Positions 37,061 through 46,725 of a DNA stretch of 62,652 nt are shown in pieces. The translations under genes and the position numbers were made by a program. Under the pieces are notes generated by a model. That model saw only the letters and a program-made list of their open reading frames with translations. It did no database searches and was not told the origin of the DNA. Where the stretch lies: positions 1 to 62,652 of the forward strand of contig JAUJOH010000013.1 in the NCBI GenBank assembly GCA_030447745.1. Direction: 5' to 3'. The stretch is from Chloroflexota bacterium. Its GTDB lineage: Bacteria; Chloroflexota; Limnocylindria; Limnocylindrales; CSP1-4. Within the stretch, counting starts at the first letter, position 1. Every line of letters begins with the position of its first letter.

Positions 37061-38227
37061 CTGACCTGGCCGCTGACCGAGGAGGAGCGCCTCCTTCGCG
37101 ACACCGCCCGCGAGTTCGCCGAGCGCGAGGTCGCGCCGACTGCCGCCGAACGGGACGAGGGCGAGCGGTTCGACCGCGCCATCTTCCGGCGGATGGGCGA
37201 ACTCGGGCTGACCGCCGCGCCGTTTCCCGAGGCCGACGGTGGGGCCGGGTTCTCCTACCTCGGCTGGATCCTGGTCATGGAGGAGCTCGGAGCGGCGGAC
37301 ATGGCGTCGGCGGTGACGCTGTCGGTGCACATCCTGTCCCAGTTCCCCGTCCTCACGTGGGGCACGGCGGAGCAGAAGCGACGCTGGCTGGCGCCCATGC
37401 TCGCCGGCGAGGCGCTCGGAGCGTTCGCGCTGACGGAGCCGCACGCAGGGTCCGATGCCGCGCAGATCCGGACTCGGGCGGAGCGCGTCGGGACGCCCGA
37501 TGCGCCGGCGGGCTACAGGTTGACGGGCACGAAGATCTGGATCTCGAACGCGCCGGAGGCGGACCGGTACCTCGTCTTCGCGTCCGTCGATCCTTCCCGC
37601 GGCGCCAAGGGCATCGCGGCCTTTCTCGTCGAGAAGGGCATGGACGGGTTCCGGTTCGGCGCCCACGAGCGGAAGATGGGGATCCGTGCCTGTCCGGCCG
37701 CCGAGCTCGTGTTCGACGGCTGTTTCGTCCCGGCCGCGAACCGGCTGGGCGCCGAGGGTGACGGGTACCGGATCGCGCTCACCGCGCTGGCGGAGGGCCG
37801 AATCTCCATCGCCGCAGCGTGCGTGGGGATCGGCCGATCCGCGCTCGAGCAGGCGGCGGCCTACCTGCAGCAGCGGCGCGGGTTCGGCGGGCCGCTCGCC
37901 GACCAGCAGGGGCTGCGGTTCATGCTGGCGGAGATGGCCCGGGACGTCGCCGCGGCGCGGTCGCTGACCCGGGAGGCGGCAGCGGCCCGGGATCGCGGCG
38001 AGCCGATCGGCGAGGCCTCGTCGCTCGCCAAGTGGACGGCGTCCGATGCGGCGATGCGCGTGGCGACCGACGCCGTCCAGCTGTTCGGTGGCAGCGGCTA
38101 CTCGCGGGAGACGGGGATCGAGCGCTTGATGCGGGACGCGAAGGGCGCGCAGATCTACGAGGGCACGAACCAGATTCACCGGCTCATCGTCGCGGACGCG
38201 CTGCTCCAGCGGACGACGCCCGGCTGA
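37061..38227 (+). CDS. Acyl-CoA dehydrogenase with probable CTG start
   Basis: 388 residues. Residues LTWPLTEEERLLRDTAREFA are the usual N terminus, so translation should begin at CTG 37061, directly after GGAGGT. FAD/substrate motifs GAFALTEPHAGSDAAQI, KIWISNAPEADRYLVF and the C-terminal QLFGGSGYSRETGIERLMRD / YEGTNQIHRLI are intact. It desaturates an acyl-CoA. It is a paralogue of the enzyme at 11504. Confidence 0.9.
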   Translation: MTWPLTEEERLLRDTAREFAEREVAPTAAERDEGERFDRAIFRRMGELGLTAAPFPEADGGAGFSYLGWILVMEELGAADMASAVTLSVHILSQFPVLTWGTAEQKRRWLAPMLAGEALGAFALTEPHAGSDAAQIRTRAERVGTPDAPAGYRLTGTKIWISNAPEADRYLVFASVDPSRGAKGIAAFLVEKGMDGFRFGAHERKMGIRACPAAELVFDGCFVPAANRLGAEGDGYRIALTALAEGRISIAAACVGIGRSALEQAAAYLQQRRGFGGPLADQQGLRFMLAEMARDVAAARSLTREAAAARDRGEPIGEASSLAKWTASDAAMRVATDAVQLFGGSGYSRETGIERLMRDAKGAQIYEGTNQIHRLIVADALLQRTTPG

Positions 38228-38301
38228 TGGCCGGCGCGTGGCGGACCGCGCCCGCGAAGGCGGCCCTCCGCGCTGGCCGCGGGCCGCACCCTCCGAACCG
38301 C

Positions 38302-38402
38302 GGGGAGCCCCTCGGGGCCGGGGGGAGCCCCTCGCGGCCGGGGGAGCCCCTCGGCGCTCGCCGCGGGCAGCCCCTCGGCGCTTGCCGCGGGCAGCCCCTC
38401 GG
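38302..38402. repeat. Five spaced copies of AGCCCCTCG
   Basis: The 9-mer AGCCCCTCG occurs at 38306, 38326, 38345, 38369 and 38393, spaced 19-24 bp; the last two units are a 24-bp tandem repeat with one change. The array lies between two converging genes. Confidence 0.8.
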
Positions 38403-38413
38403 CGCATTTCCTC

Positions 38414-39205
38414 TCAGATGCCACGGCCGGTGGCGGAACGACGTGAATCGCGGGTCGCTGGCCGCGCCGATCCTCTCGGCGCGCACGGTGATGGCCGGTC
38501 GACGCGCCGCCTGGGACGAAATTCCGGCGATGCGCCACCAGCGGTGGCACGTGATAGGAAACCCAGCGCGTCCAGGCGGCCTGAGGGACCCGCGAGCCAG
38601 CGGCGCACGGTGCGGCCGTCGTCCGGGAACGCGGCGCGCAGCACGGTCGCATGCGCCGCGACCCGCCGATGGTTCGTCGGCGTGTCCGCTACGGCGACCC
38701 AGGAGCCGACGAGGACGGGTCGCCACCCTCGCTCGGCCGCGATGCGCGGCGCGAGGCGCCGCCGTCGATCCATCGAACCCATCAGGTCGTTGACGTCGAC
38801 GATCGATGTCTTCAGCTCGATGACGAGCAGGGAGCACGTGCTCGCGTGCCACGCGAGCATGTCGATCACGCCGCGCTCGCCGTAGACCGAGTACGAGACC
38901 TCGGGCGCGATTGCCCAGCCCAGGGATCCGAGCTTGCGCGCCGCCGCCTCGTGCATCGCCGCGTGTCCCGCGTTGAGCAGGCGATCCAGATCACGCCCGT
39001 AGCCGTTGAGCGCGAGCTCCGCCTCAACGCCGAGGACGCCCAGCGCAGCGCGCAGGCGACCCAGCGATACGGTGGAGACGTCACCGCGCTCGATCTTCGA
39101 CACCAGCTGGCGGGAAACCGCGGAACGCTCGGCGAGGTCCACCTGGCGCCATCGACGACGAATTCGGAGCGCGCGAATCGCTCGCCCGATGCGCCTGTCA
39201 TCCAT
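38414..39205 (-). CDS. HTH_XRE protein with PD-(D/E)XK nuclease-like domain
   Basis: 263 residues. Residues 5-60 are a Cro/CI-type HTH (RWRQVDLAERSAVSRQLVSK). Residues about 85-175 carry a restriction-endonuclease-like core: GERGVIDMLAW, then LLVIELKTSI, giving the D...E-x-K pattern. The C-terminal ~80 residues are Arg/Ala/Pro-rich. No partner toxin, methylase or helicase adjoins. It could be a regulator that binds and cuts or only binds DNA; which is unknown. Confidence 0.72.
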   Translation of the reverse strand: MDDRRIGRAIRALRIRRRWRQVDLAERSAVSRQLVSKIERGDVSTVSLGRLRAALGVLGVEAELALNGYGRDLDRLLNAGHAAMHEAAARKLGSLGWAIAPEVSYSVYGERGVIDMLAWHASTCSLLVIELKTSIVDVNDLMGSMDRRRRLAPRIAAERGWRPVLVGSWVAVADTPTNHRRVAAHATVLRAAFPDDGRTVRRWLAGPSGRLDALGFLSRATAGGASPEFRPRRRVDRPSPCAPRGSARPATRDSRRSATGRGI

Positions 39206-39273
39206 CCGGGCAGTCTGCCGAGGGCCGGTTACGTGGCACTAAACCGGAGGGCGACCTCCCCGGGACGTGGGTG

Positions 39274-39279
39274 TAGCAT
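39274..39279 (+). promoter_or_regulatory. -10 box TAGCAT of the thiolase gene
   Basis: TAGCAT followed by exactly 6 nt and the ATG at 39286. Leaderless arrangement. Confidence 0.5.
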
Positions 39280-39285
39280 CGAACG

Positions 39286-40518
39286 ATGAGCGATCAGCTT
39301 GGCGGTGGCAACGGCAACGTGTACCTCGTCAGCGCGGCGCGCACGGCGATCGGCAAGTTCGGCGGCGCGTTCGCGGACACGCCGGCGGTCGAACTCGGAG
39401 CAGCGGCGATCCGGGCAGCCGTCGAGCGCGCCGGACTTCCGGACGACGCGGCGGTCGAGGAAGTGCTGATGGGCCAGGTCCTCCAGGCCGGCGTTCGCCA
39501 GGCGCCGGCGCGGCAGGCGGCGCTCAAGGCCGGTCTGCCCGTGACCACGAGCGCGACGACGATCAACCGCGTCTGCGGCTCCGGGCTGAAGTCGATCATG
39601 CTCGCCGCGGCGGAGATCCGCGCCGGGGACATCGAGCTGGCCGTCGCGGGCGGCATGGAGAACATGAACCTCGCGCCGTACCTCCTGCCGAAGGCCCGCT
39701 TCGGCTACCGGCTGGGCGACGGCACGATCGCGGACGCGGCCGTCCACGACGGCCTGTGGTGCGCAATCGACGACTGTCACATGGGCACCCACGCCGAGCG
39801 GGTCGCAGCCGGCAGTCGCGTCAGCCGCGAGGACCAGGACGCGTTTGCGCTCCGCAGCCACCAGAACGCCGTGGCGGCGATCGACGAGGGGCGGTTCGAG
39901 GCGGAGCTCGTCCCCGTCACCACGCGGGACGCGAAAGGCCGCGAGACGGTCGTGGCGGTGGACGAGAACCCGCGCCGCGACACCTCGGCCGAGGTCCTGG
40001 GAAAGCTGCGCCCGGTCTTCTCCCTGCCTGACGGCTCGGAGCCGACGACCGTCGCCAGCGTCACCGCCGGCAACGCGCCGGGCCTGACGGACGGGGCGGC
40101 CGCCACGATCGTGGCGAGCGAGCGTGCGGTGGAGCGACACGGGCTGAAGCCGCTCGCCCGGATCGTCGGCTACGCGGAGGCGGAGGTCGAGCCGCGGTGG
40201 CTCTTCCTCGCCCCGATCGAGGGCGTCCGCAAGCTCCTGAACCGGATCGAGATGCCGATCGAGGCGTTCGACCTGATCGAGATCAACGAGGCCTTCGCGG
40301 CCCAGGTGCTGGCCGACGGGCGCGAGCTGGGGTTCGACTGGGACCGGGTGAACGTGAACGGCGGCGCGATCGCGCTCGGCCACCCGATCGGCGCATCCGG
40401 TGCCCGCATCGTCGCGACGCTGCTCCATGAGCTCCGGCGGCGGGAGGGACAGTACGGTCTGGCGACCCTGTGCCTCGGCGGTGGCGGATCGGTCGCGATG
40501 GCATTCGAGCGCGTCTGA
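39286..40518 (+). CDS. Thiolase (acetyl-CoA C-acetyltransferase)
   Basis: 410 residues. Catalytic Cys in [12 protein letters not shown], then VAGGMENMN, His in [18 protein letters not shown], and the second Cys in [14 protein letters not shown]. It condenses two acetyl-CoA or cleaves 3-ketoacyl-CoA. Cytosolic homotetramer in the family. Confidence 0.95.
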   Translation: MSDQLGGGNGNVYLVSAARTAIGKFGGAFADTPAVELGAAAIRAAVERAGLPDDAAVEEVLMGQVLQAGVRQAPARQAALKAGLPVTTSATTINRVCGSGLKSIMLAAAEIRAGDIELAVAGGMENMNLAPYLLPKARFGYRLGDGTIADAAVHDGLWCAIDDCHMGTHAERVAAGSRVSREDQDAFALRSHQNAVAAIDEGRFEAELVPVTTRDAKGRETVVAVDENPRRDTSAEVLGKLRPVFSLPDGSEPTTVASVTAGNAPGLTDGAAATIVASERAVERHGLKPLARIVGYAEAEVEPRWLFLAPIEGVRKLLNRIEMPIEAFDLIEINEAFAAQVLADGRELGFDWDRVNVNGGAIALGHPIGASGARIVATLLHELRRREGQYGLATLCLGGGGSVAMAFERV

Positions 40519-40581
40519 GCCATCGGTCGACGGCCGACAGGCGCCCGCCGGCGCCCCCCGCGCACCGCTCCCGTCCGCGCC

Positions 40582-41982
40582 ATGTCTCCGAGGCCCTTCA
40601 CCATGCCCGAACGCGCCCCGCGACCCGCTGACCATCCTCCGGACGCACTCAACCGGCCCAACCTGCTCCCTGTCACGCCGGATCTCCCACCCGGCTTCGA
40701 CGTGCCCTTCGCGTGGGCGCTCGGGATCGAGGACACCTTCGTCCCGCAGGTGGCCGCCCGTTCCGGCCGAATCCTCGACGAGTACGTCCTGACCCAGCAT
40801 GACCGGCTGTGGCGCGAGGATCTCCGGATGATCGCGGATCTCGGCGTCCGCTACCTCCGCTACGGGATCCCGTGGTACCAGGTCAATCCCGCCCCGGGCC
40901 GCTTCGACTGGTCATGGACGGACCAGGTTCTGCCGTACCTGGTGGAGGACCTCGGGATACGCCCGATCCTCGATCTCGTCCACTACGGGGCACCGCTCTG
41001 GCTGGACAGGACGTTCCTCGCGCCGGACTACCCGCAGCGGGTCGCCGAGTACGCGGCTGCCGTGGCCGAGCGCTACGGCCACCTCATCCAGCTCTGGACG
41101 CCGCTCAACGAGCCGCTGGTCCACTCGCACTTCTCCGGGCGGGTGGCGGCCTGGCCGCCCTACCGCCGCGGTCACCGGGGCTATGCCGAGGTGCTGATGA
41201 GCCTGGCCGCCGGCATGGCGTTGACCGTGGACGCCCTGCGCGAGAGCCGGCCGGACGCGGTGATCGTGCACGTCGACGCCATGGCGGTCCTCGACGCGGT
41301 CGACGCCGGGCTCGACGCGGCCGTCGACGAGCGGCGCCACCAGCCGTTCCTCGCGGCCGATCTCCTCGAGGGACGCGTCACGCCGGACCACCCGCTCTGG
41401 CATTGGCTGGTCCGTTTCGGCATCCCGGAGCGTCAGCTCGCGGCGCTGGCCGACGGGAACCGCCGCTTCGACGTGTTCGGTGCCAACTTCTATCCGCAGA
41501 TGAGCGCGTGGACGCTCGGCGGGCCGCCGGATCGCCCCTGGCACCGCAAGCGGTTCGGCAACCCCTTCGATCTCGACCGGGTGCTTCGCGTTGCCTGGGA
41601 ACGCTACCGAAGGCCCGTGATGCTGACCGAGACGAGCGTCGTCGGCAGCATCCGGTCGCGCGATCGATGGCTCGAGGGATCCGTCGCCGCGGTGGGCCGG
41701 GTTCGGGCGGGCGGCGTGCCCGTGATCGGCTACACCTGGTTCCCGGCGTTCAGCCTCGTCACCTGGGCGTACCGGCGAGGTCGCCGACCGGTCGAGGCGT
41801 ACATGGCGCACATGGGCCTCTGGGACGTCCGCGACGACGGGGCCGGGAAGCTCGTCCGTCACCCGACCGGCCTCGAGCGTCAGTACGCCGAGCTGGTGGC
41901 GGCCCAAGCGGCATCGGTCGGCGGCGACCGTCTCGGACGACGACCATTCGGCGACGACCTCAAGAATCGCGAGATTGCCTGA
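40582..41982 (+). CDS. Family 1 glycoside hydrolase-like protein
   Basis: 466 residues from ATG 40582 (ATG 40603 is an alternative). A GH1/clan-A (beta/alpha)8 barrel: [20 protein letters not shown] (early strand), catalytic acid/base in [14 protein letters not shown], and a candidate nucleophile Glu in MLTETSVVG near residue 350. It resembles bacterial beta-glucosidase-like or dTDP-sugar-linked family members rather than a canonical beta-glucosidase. No signal peptide, so cytosolic. A related partial gene ends the window. Confidence 0.78.
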   Translation: MSPRPFTMPERAPRPADHPPDALNRPNLLPVTPDLPPGFDVPFAWALGIEDTFVPQVAARSGRILDEYVLTQHDRLWREDLRMIADLGVRYLRYGIPWYQVNPAPGRFDWSWTDQVLPYLVEDLGIRPILDLVHYGAPLWLDRTFLAPDYPQRVAEYAAAVAERYGHLIQLWTPLNEPLVHSHFSGRVAAWPPYRRGHRGYAEVLMSLAAGMALTVDALRESRPDAVIVHVDAMAVLDAVDAGLDAAVDERRHQPFLAADLLEGRVTPDHPLWHWLVRFGIPERQLAALADGNRRFDVFGANFYPQMSAWTLGGPPDRPWHRKRFGNPFDLDRVLRVAWERYRRPVMLTETSVVGSIRSRDRWLEGSVAAVGRVRAGGVPVIGYTWFPAFSLVTWAYRRGRRPVEAYMAHMGLWDVRDDGAGKLVRHPTGLERQYAELVAAQAASVGGDRLGRRPFGDDLKNREIA

Positions 41983-42051
41983 TCGCTTGGGTGATCGCGG
42001 CGGCCGCTGGTCGGGGGCTATGATCCCGGCGCAACGACCGAGGGAGCAGCC

Positions 42052-43587
42052 ATGACCGACACCGCCGTCGCGCCATCCGGTGCGGCCTCCGCCGACGTCC
42101 CGGGCTTCGGGCACTTCATCGCCGGCGAGTGCGTCGAGTCGGTGTCCGGCGAGACGTTCGAGAGCCGCAACCCGGCCGACACGCGGGACGTCGTCGGGCG
42201 GTTCCAGCAGGGCACCGCCGCGGACGTCGCGATGGCGGTCCGCGCCGCGGAGCTCGCCGCCCCGCGCTGGCGGTCGACCCCGGCGCCGAAGCGTGGCGAG
42301 ATCCTTTACCGCTTCGGCGCACTGATGGCCGAGCACAAGGAGCGGCTGGCGCGGGCGATGACCCGCGAGATGGGCAAGGTGCTGGCGGAAGCGCGCGGTG
42401 ACGTCCAGGAGGCGATCGACATCGCGTTCCTGATGGCCGGCGAGGGACGCCGGATGTTCGGCGACACGACGCCCAGCGAGCTGCCGGACAAGTGGGCGAT
42501 GAGCGTCCGCCAGCCGATCGGCGTGGCGGGGATCATCACGCCCTGGAACTTTCCGATGGCCATCCCGTGCTGGAAGATGATGCCGGCGCTCGTGGCCGGC
42601 AACACCGTCGTCTTCAAGCCCGCCAGCGACACGCCGCACTGCGCGGTGCTCCTGGTCGAGCTGATGGTCGAGGCCGGGTTCCCGCCCGGCACGGTCAACC
42701 TCGTGACCGGCCGCGGCGAGGATGTCGGCGACGCGATCGTCGACTCGCCGGACGTCTCCGTCCTGTCGTTCACCGGGTCGTCGGCGACGGGGAAGGGGAT
42801 CGCCGAGCGAGCCGCCCGCCGGCTCAAGCGTCTCAGCCTGGAGCTCGGTGGCAAGAACGCCGCCGTCGTCCTCGCCGACGCCGACCTCGAGCTCGCCGCG
42901 GACGGGATCGTGTGGTCGGCCTTCGCGACGACCGGGCAGCGCTGCACCGCCTGCTCGCGTGTCGTCGTCGACCGGCGCGTTGCGGACGAGCTGCTCGCGC
43001 GGCTCGAGTCCCGGACGCGGCGGCTGCGGCTCGGCAGCGGGCTGGACGAGACCGTGGACGTCGGGCCGCTGATCAACGCCCGGGCGGCGGAGCGCGTCGA
43101 GGGTTACGTCGACATCGGTCGGTCGGAAGGCGAGCTCGTGCTCGGCGGCCACCGGGCCGGCGAGGGCGACCTCTCCAACGGGCACTTCTTCCGGCCGACG
43201 ATCTTTCGCGACGTCGCGCCGCTGGACCGGATCGCGCAGGAGGAGATCTTCGGCCCGCTGCTGTCGGTCATCCCGGTCGACGGATACGAGGCGGCGGTGA
43301 CGGCCGTCAACCAGGTCCGCTACGGCCTGTCGGCCGCGATCTTCACCCGCGACGTGAACGCCGCCTTCCGGGCGATGCGCGACTTCGAGACCGGGATCGT
43401 CTACGTCAACGCCGGCACCACCGGGGCGGAGACGCATCTGCCGTTCGGGGGCTGGAAGGAGACCGGCAACGGGCACCGCGAGGCCGGCCGCGCCGCCCTC
43501 GACACGTACACCGAGTGGAAGTCCATCTACGTCGACTTCAGCGGCCGCGTCCAGCGCGCTCAGATCGACAACCAGAGCGCCGGCTGA
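42052..43587 (+). CDS. NAD(P)-dependent aldehyde dehydrogenase
   Basis: 511 residues, behind a GAGGGAGC ribosome site. Landmarks are ITPWNFPMAIPCWKMMPALV, Glu in LELGGKN, catalytic Cys in TTGQRCTACSRVV, IFGPLLSVI, and LPFGGWKETGNGHREAG. It oxidises an aldehyde to the acid (or acyl-CoA). Substrate not determinable; succinate semialdehyde, methylmalonate semialdehyde or alpha-aminoadipate semialdehyde are all possible. Confidence 0.93.
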   Translation: MTDTAVAPSGAASADVPGFGHFIAGECVESVSGETFESRNPADTRDVVGRFQQGTAADVAMAVRAAELAAPRWRSTPAPKRGEILYRFGALMAEHKERLARAMTREMGKVLAEARGDVQEAIDIAFLMAGEGRRMFGDTTPSELPDKWAMSVRQPIGVAGIITPWNFPMAIPCWKMMPALVAGNTVVFKPASDTPHCAVLLVELMVEAGFPPGTVNLVTGRGEDVGDAIVDSPDVSVLSFTGSSATGKGIAERAARRLKRLSLELGGKNAAVVLADADLELAADGIVWSAFATTGQRCTACSRVVVDRRVADELLARLESRTRRLRLGSGLDETVDVGPLINARAAERVEGYVDIGRSEGELVLGGHRAGEGDLSNGHFFRPTIFRDVAPLDRIAQEEIFGPLLSVIPVDGYEAAVTAVNQVRYGLSAAIFTRDVNAAFRAMRDFETGIVYVNAGTTGAETHLPFGGWKETGNGHREAGRAALDTYTEWKSIYVDFSGRVQRAQIDNQSAG

Positions 43588-43654
43588 TGCTGCAGCCAGC
43601 ATCGCCCGCGTCGGCCGCCGGCGGCTGACGGCGCGCGGGCCGCGCTGGTAGGCC

Positions 43655-44164
43655 GTGCCGCGACGGAGCGCCGGGATCCTGCTCTACCGGCGAACGGGCG
43701 GCGGTGCCCTCGAAGTGCTCCTTGCCCATCCCGGTGGGCCGCTCTGGGCCCGTCGCGACGCCGGCGCGTGGACGCTGCCCAAGGGCGAGATCGAGCCCGG
43801 CGAGGACGTGGAGGCGGTTGCGCGGCGCGAGTTCGAGGAGGAGACGGGTCACGCCGCACCGGACGGCCCGGCGCTGCAGCTCGGCGAGATCCGCCAGAAG
43901 GGCGGCAAGGTCGTCATCGCCTGGGCGCTGGAGGGCGATCTCGACCCGGCCGCCGCCCGCTCCAACACGTTTCCGCTGGAGTGGCCGCCACACTCCGGCC
44001 GGTGGATCACGATCCCGGAGATCGACCGCGTCGAATGGTTTCCTCCGGACGAGGCCCGCAGGCGGATCAAGGACACACAGGCCCCGTTGATCGACCGGTT
44101 GGTCGCTGCGCTCGACGAGCGTCGCACCGGCGCGACTCGTCGCATCGACCGGCCCGATCTGTGA
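43655..44164 (+). CDS. NUDIX hydrolase
   Basis: 169 residues from GTG 43655. The Nudix box is complete: GEIEPGEDVEAVARREFEEE then TG. It hydrolyses nucleoside diphosphate-linked compounds and needs divalent metal. The SAGILLYRRTGGGALEVLLA start and the RIKDTQAPLIDRL end match small NTP/ADP-ribose-type members. Confidence 0.92.
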   Translation: MPRRSAGILLYRRTGGGALEVLLAHPGGPLWARRDAGAWTLPKGEIEPGEDVEAVARREFEEETGHAAPDGPALQLGEIRQKGGKVVIAWALEGDLDPAAARSNTFPLEWPPHSGRWITIPEIDRVEWFPPDEARRRIKDTQAPLIDRLVAALDERRTGATRRIDRPDL

Positions 44165-44252
44165 GCCGCACGTAACCCCACGTCGGCGTCGTGACGGCCC
44201 GTCCGCGCCTCGGCTGCCGCCACGCTGGTCGCGTCGTTCTTGAGGTCGGTGC

Positions 44253-44708
44253 GTGGATATGGCGGTCGGTCAGGAGCTGTTGCATCTGAGCGAGGCAGCG
44301 TCGCGGAGCGGCGTGGGGGCGGACCGGCTGCGCCAGTGGTGCGCGACCGGTCTGCTTGACTGTGAGCGAGTCGAACGCCAGTGGATGATCAGCGTCGACT
44401 GCCTCGGGGAGATCGGCCGGCTGGCCGCCGAAGGCGGCCGCCGCCGCGCGGCGGACGATGCGCGCCAGATCGCCGTGGGGGCGATGTTCAGCTCGGAGCC
44501 GGGGGCGCACGACGTGCTTCGCCGGTTGACCGGCAAGGGAATCGCGATCCGGGAGGCGAACCTCGCGCCGATGGCGCTCGATCGGGTCGACGGTGTGCTC
44601 CTTGCCGTTACCGTTGAAGCGAACGACGCCGACGAGGTCGTGGCAATCGCCGAGGCGTGCGGCGGGACGGTCATCGCGGAGCTTCGCGCCGATGCGGAAG
44701 GAGACTGA
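44253..44708 (+). CDS. MerR-like HTH protein with unknown C-terminal domain
   Basis: 151 residues from GTG 44253 (GAGG 7 nt upstream). Residues 9-45 form a MerR/HTH_17-type DNA-binding segment (LHLSEAASRSGVGADRLRQW then CATGLLDCERVE). The C-terminal ~80 residues (GKGIAIREANLAPMALDRVD, VVAIAEACGGTVIAEL) look like a small alpha/beta domain I do not recognise. A 64-residue protein follows at 4 nt. Confidence 0.65.
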   Translation: MDMAVGQELLHLSEAASRSGVGADRLRQWCATGLLDCERVERQWMISVDCLGEIGRLAAEGGRRRAADDARQIAVGAMFSSEPGAHDVLRRLTGKGIAIREANLAPMALDRVDGVLLAVTVEANDADEVVAIAEACGGTVIAELRADAEGD

Positions 44709-44712
44709 ACCG

Positions 44713-44907
44713 ATGGACGAGGACGTCGTCATCCACCGTCACCCCGACGGCGAGGTGCGGATGGAGCTCGAGCACGAGCAGCACGTCGACGGGCTGCTGG
44801 TCCGCCACTACGAGTGCACCTGTGGCGAGGAGCGGGTCCTCCTGGTGGCCCGGCGCGGCGACAAGGTCGGCCCGAGCTGGCCGATCCCCTGGCTGGCCAA
44901 GGTCTGA
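44713..44907 (+). CDS. Small Cys-containing protein of unknown function
   Basis: 64 residues, MDEDVVIHRHPDGEVRMELE onward, beta-rich, with a Cys-x-Cys pair (YECTCGEER). It begins 4 nt after the HTH gene stop and is probably co-transcribed. The composition resembles small metal- or nucleic-acid-binding proteins. No family recognised. Confidence 0.55.
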   Translation: MDEDVVIHRHPDGEVRMELEHEQHVDGLLVRHYECTCGEERVLLVARRGDKVGPSWPIPWLAKV

Positions 44908-45014
44908 CGGGCGAGCTCAGGCGCCGCTCAGTCCTTTCACGGCTGGGGCCGAAACTGGTCGCGCTCGTCCCGGTGTAGCGGTCGTATCGGCACCTCAACC
45001 ATCGAGGAGGAACC

Positions 45015-45272
45015 ATGAAGCGACTTGCAGCCGCCCTCGCTCTCGCCGGTGCGCTGGCACTGCCCGGATCCGCCCTCGCGTTCCACCACGGCGGTCTGCC
45101 CGCGACCACCTGCCATGCGGAGGCCGCCGGAAGCCCCTCGAACGACAACGGGATGGCGAAGGAGGCCCTCTTGGCCCACCACCCCCATGGGCTGCCGCTC
45201 GCCCCGGTCGGCACGCCCGCCCAGGGACAGGGCCAGGGCGGGGAGCACTGCGCGAACGCGCAGGAGGATTGA
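45015..45272 (+). CDS. Small secreted His-rich protein
   Basis: 85 residues with a clear Sec signal peptide (MKRLAAALALAGALALPGSA, cleavage after ALA). The ribosome site GAGGAGGAA is strong. The mature ~63 residues are rich in His (FHHGG, AHHPHG), with two Cys. Possible extracytoplasmic metal binding. Confidence 0.65.
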   Translation: MKRLAAALALAGALALPGSALAFHHGGLPATTCHAEAAGSPSNDNGMAKEALLAHHPHGLPLAPVGTPAQGQGQGGEHCANAQED

Positions 45273-45479
45273 TCTCCGGGCCGGCTCCCGGCCCTCAGAA
45301 CTTGATGCTGCGACCCGGAGCTGCGGTCGGCGCGACCGCGGGGCCTGTAGCCCTGCCGTGCGGCGGGTGACGCTTCAGTGCAGGGCTCGCGTGCGCGGCG
45401 GCCGTGTTCTCTGCTGCCTGGCTTTGCGCCACGGGGAGGCGGCGAGCGACGCTCGGCGGCCGTTCGCCGCCCCCGAATC

Positions 45480-45971
45480 TCAGAGCGTGATGCCGTACTT
45501 CTCCTTTAGCTCATCCGTCCAGTCGTCCAGGATCGTCAGCCCAAACTCCTCGGCCAGCGCGTTGTACCGCGTCGTCCACTCCGGTCCGTGTTCCCTCAGT
45601 ACGGGCGCGAGCTGCTCGAAGTAGCGCTCGATGCCGCCGGGAAGCACGACCTCGAGGATCTGGGCCGCCTCGCTGGTCGCGTTCCACATGGCATGTGGAA
45701 CGGAGCGTGGTTTCGCGAGCCAGCTGCCGGCCGGGATCTCCTCGACGGTCTCGTCACCGAGCCTGGCGCCGACCGTCCCCGAGACGGCCAGCGAGTACTC
45801 GTCTTCGCGTGTATGCATGTGTGGCTTCACGAGCGTTCTCGGCGGGATCGTGATCTGGAGCATCGACAGGGTGCCGTCGCTCTGACCGGATGCGATCCCG
45901 TAACGGAAGCGAACGTCGAACAGCGAAATGACGTTGGCGTCGTCCGGTAGCACGATCATCGGGATGGTCAT
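45480..45971 (-). CDS. Cupin domain protein
   Basis: 163 residues of the cupin fold. Motif 1 KPHMHTREDEYSLAVSG supplies H, H and E ligands; motif 2 begins PRSVPHAMWNATSE with the His ligand. The C-terminal extension is helical (ERYFEQLAPVL). Metal-binding, function unknown. GAGG precedes the ATG by 8 nt. Confidence 0.85.
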   Translation of the reverse strand: MTIPMIVLPDDANVISLFDVRFRYGIASGQSDGTLSMLQITIPPRTLVKPHMHTREDEYSLAVSGTVGARLGDETVEEIPAGSWLAKPRSVPHAMWNATSEAAQILEVVLPGGIERYFEQLAPVLREHGPEWTTRYNALAEEFGLTILDDWTDELKEKYGITL

Positions 45972-46013
45972 CGTGTCCTCGTGGCTTCGTCCGATCGTAA
46001 GGGCGGCTGCTGG

Positions 46014-46511
46014 CTATCTTCGCGCGCGCCAGTCGAGGACCCGCGAGGGGATGATCCGAACCGGCTGGCTGTAGCGCTCGGCATAGACCTGTGCCGTCAG
46101 GGCCGCGCGCGACATCGCGTCGCGGTACTTGTCGACGTGCGCGAGCGACAGGACCTCGAACGTTCGCTCGTCCAGGATTTCGGCCCGTCCCTCCACGAGC
46201 TCCACGTCGAAGCCCGGATGCGCGCTACCCAGGGCGATCATCACGGTCGGGCAGTGGCGCAGGTTCCGGATCTTCTGCGCGCTGGGCTTGCTGAACAGCC
46301 AGATCGCGCGTCCGTCCCAGCTGAACCAGATCGGCAGGACGTGCGGCAGACCGTCCGGCCGGACCGAGCTGATCCAGAGGATCGGTTCAGTCCGCAACCG
46401 ATGGTCCACCTCGCTGGGGATGGACGGAAGGCCGCCGACCTGAGACGGCGCCGGGAGCGGCAACGGAGGCGTTCCCCGCTGCCACTCCCCTGTGTCGGCT
46501 ATGTCCGGCAT
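46014..46511 (-). CDS. Pyridoxamine 5'-phosphate oxidase-family flavin-binding protein
   Basis: 165 residues. LRTEPILWISSVRPDGLPHV, PIWFSWDGRAIWLFSKPSAQ and KIRNLRHCPTVMIALG form the split-barrel FMN or F420-binding fold, and VEGRAEILDE is the family's mid segment. It is typically an F420-dependent reductase or other flavin protein; cofactor uncertain. Confidence 0.85.
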   Translation of the reverse strand: MPDIADTGEWQRGTPPLPLPAPSQVGGLPSIPSEVDHRLRTEPILWISSVRPDGLPHVLPIWFSWDGRAIWLFSKPSAQKIRNLRHCPTVMIALGSAHPGFDVELVEGRAEILDERTFEVLSLAHVDKYRDAMSRAALTAQVYAERYSQPVRIIPSRVLDWRARR

Positions 46512-46725
46512 CTGTCCTCAAGCTCCATGCCCGCGTCTCAGGCGCCGGGCAGTGCACGTTCCGGGGTCCACTCCGGGAACATCCGGGCTGGGTCGGCTGC
46601 CAGACCCGGGCGTGCCAGGTCGTAGTCCACTGGCGCACGCTCGGCTGGTGAAGCCGACGGCCCGCCGCTGTGGCGACGGGGCGTCGGCCAGGGTGGGTGC
46701 TGATCAGGAGTCGACGGCTGATCGG

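Noticed and set aside
38302-38402. CRISPR-like array
   Set aside because: Units are only 9 bp with 10-15 bp between them and no unique spacers; no cas genes are nearby.
38184-38852. Overlapping open frames across the AGCCCCTCG array
   Set aside because: They only translate the GC-rich repeats into Ala/Arg/Pro/Gly strings.
41987-42024. Full -35/-10 promoter before the aldehyde dehydrogenase (TTGGGT ... TATGAT)
   Set aside because: TATGAT is plausible but the spacing to TTGGGT is 26 nt, too long for a standard promoter.
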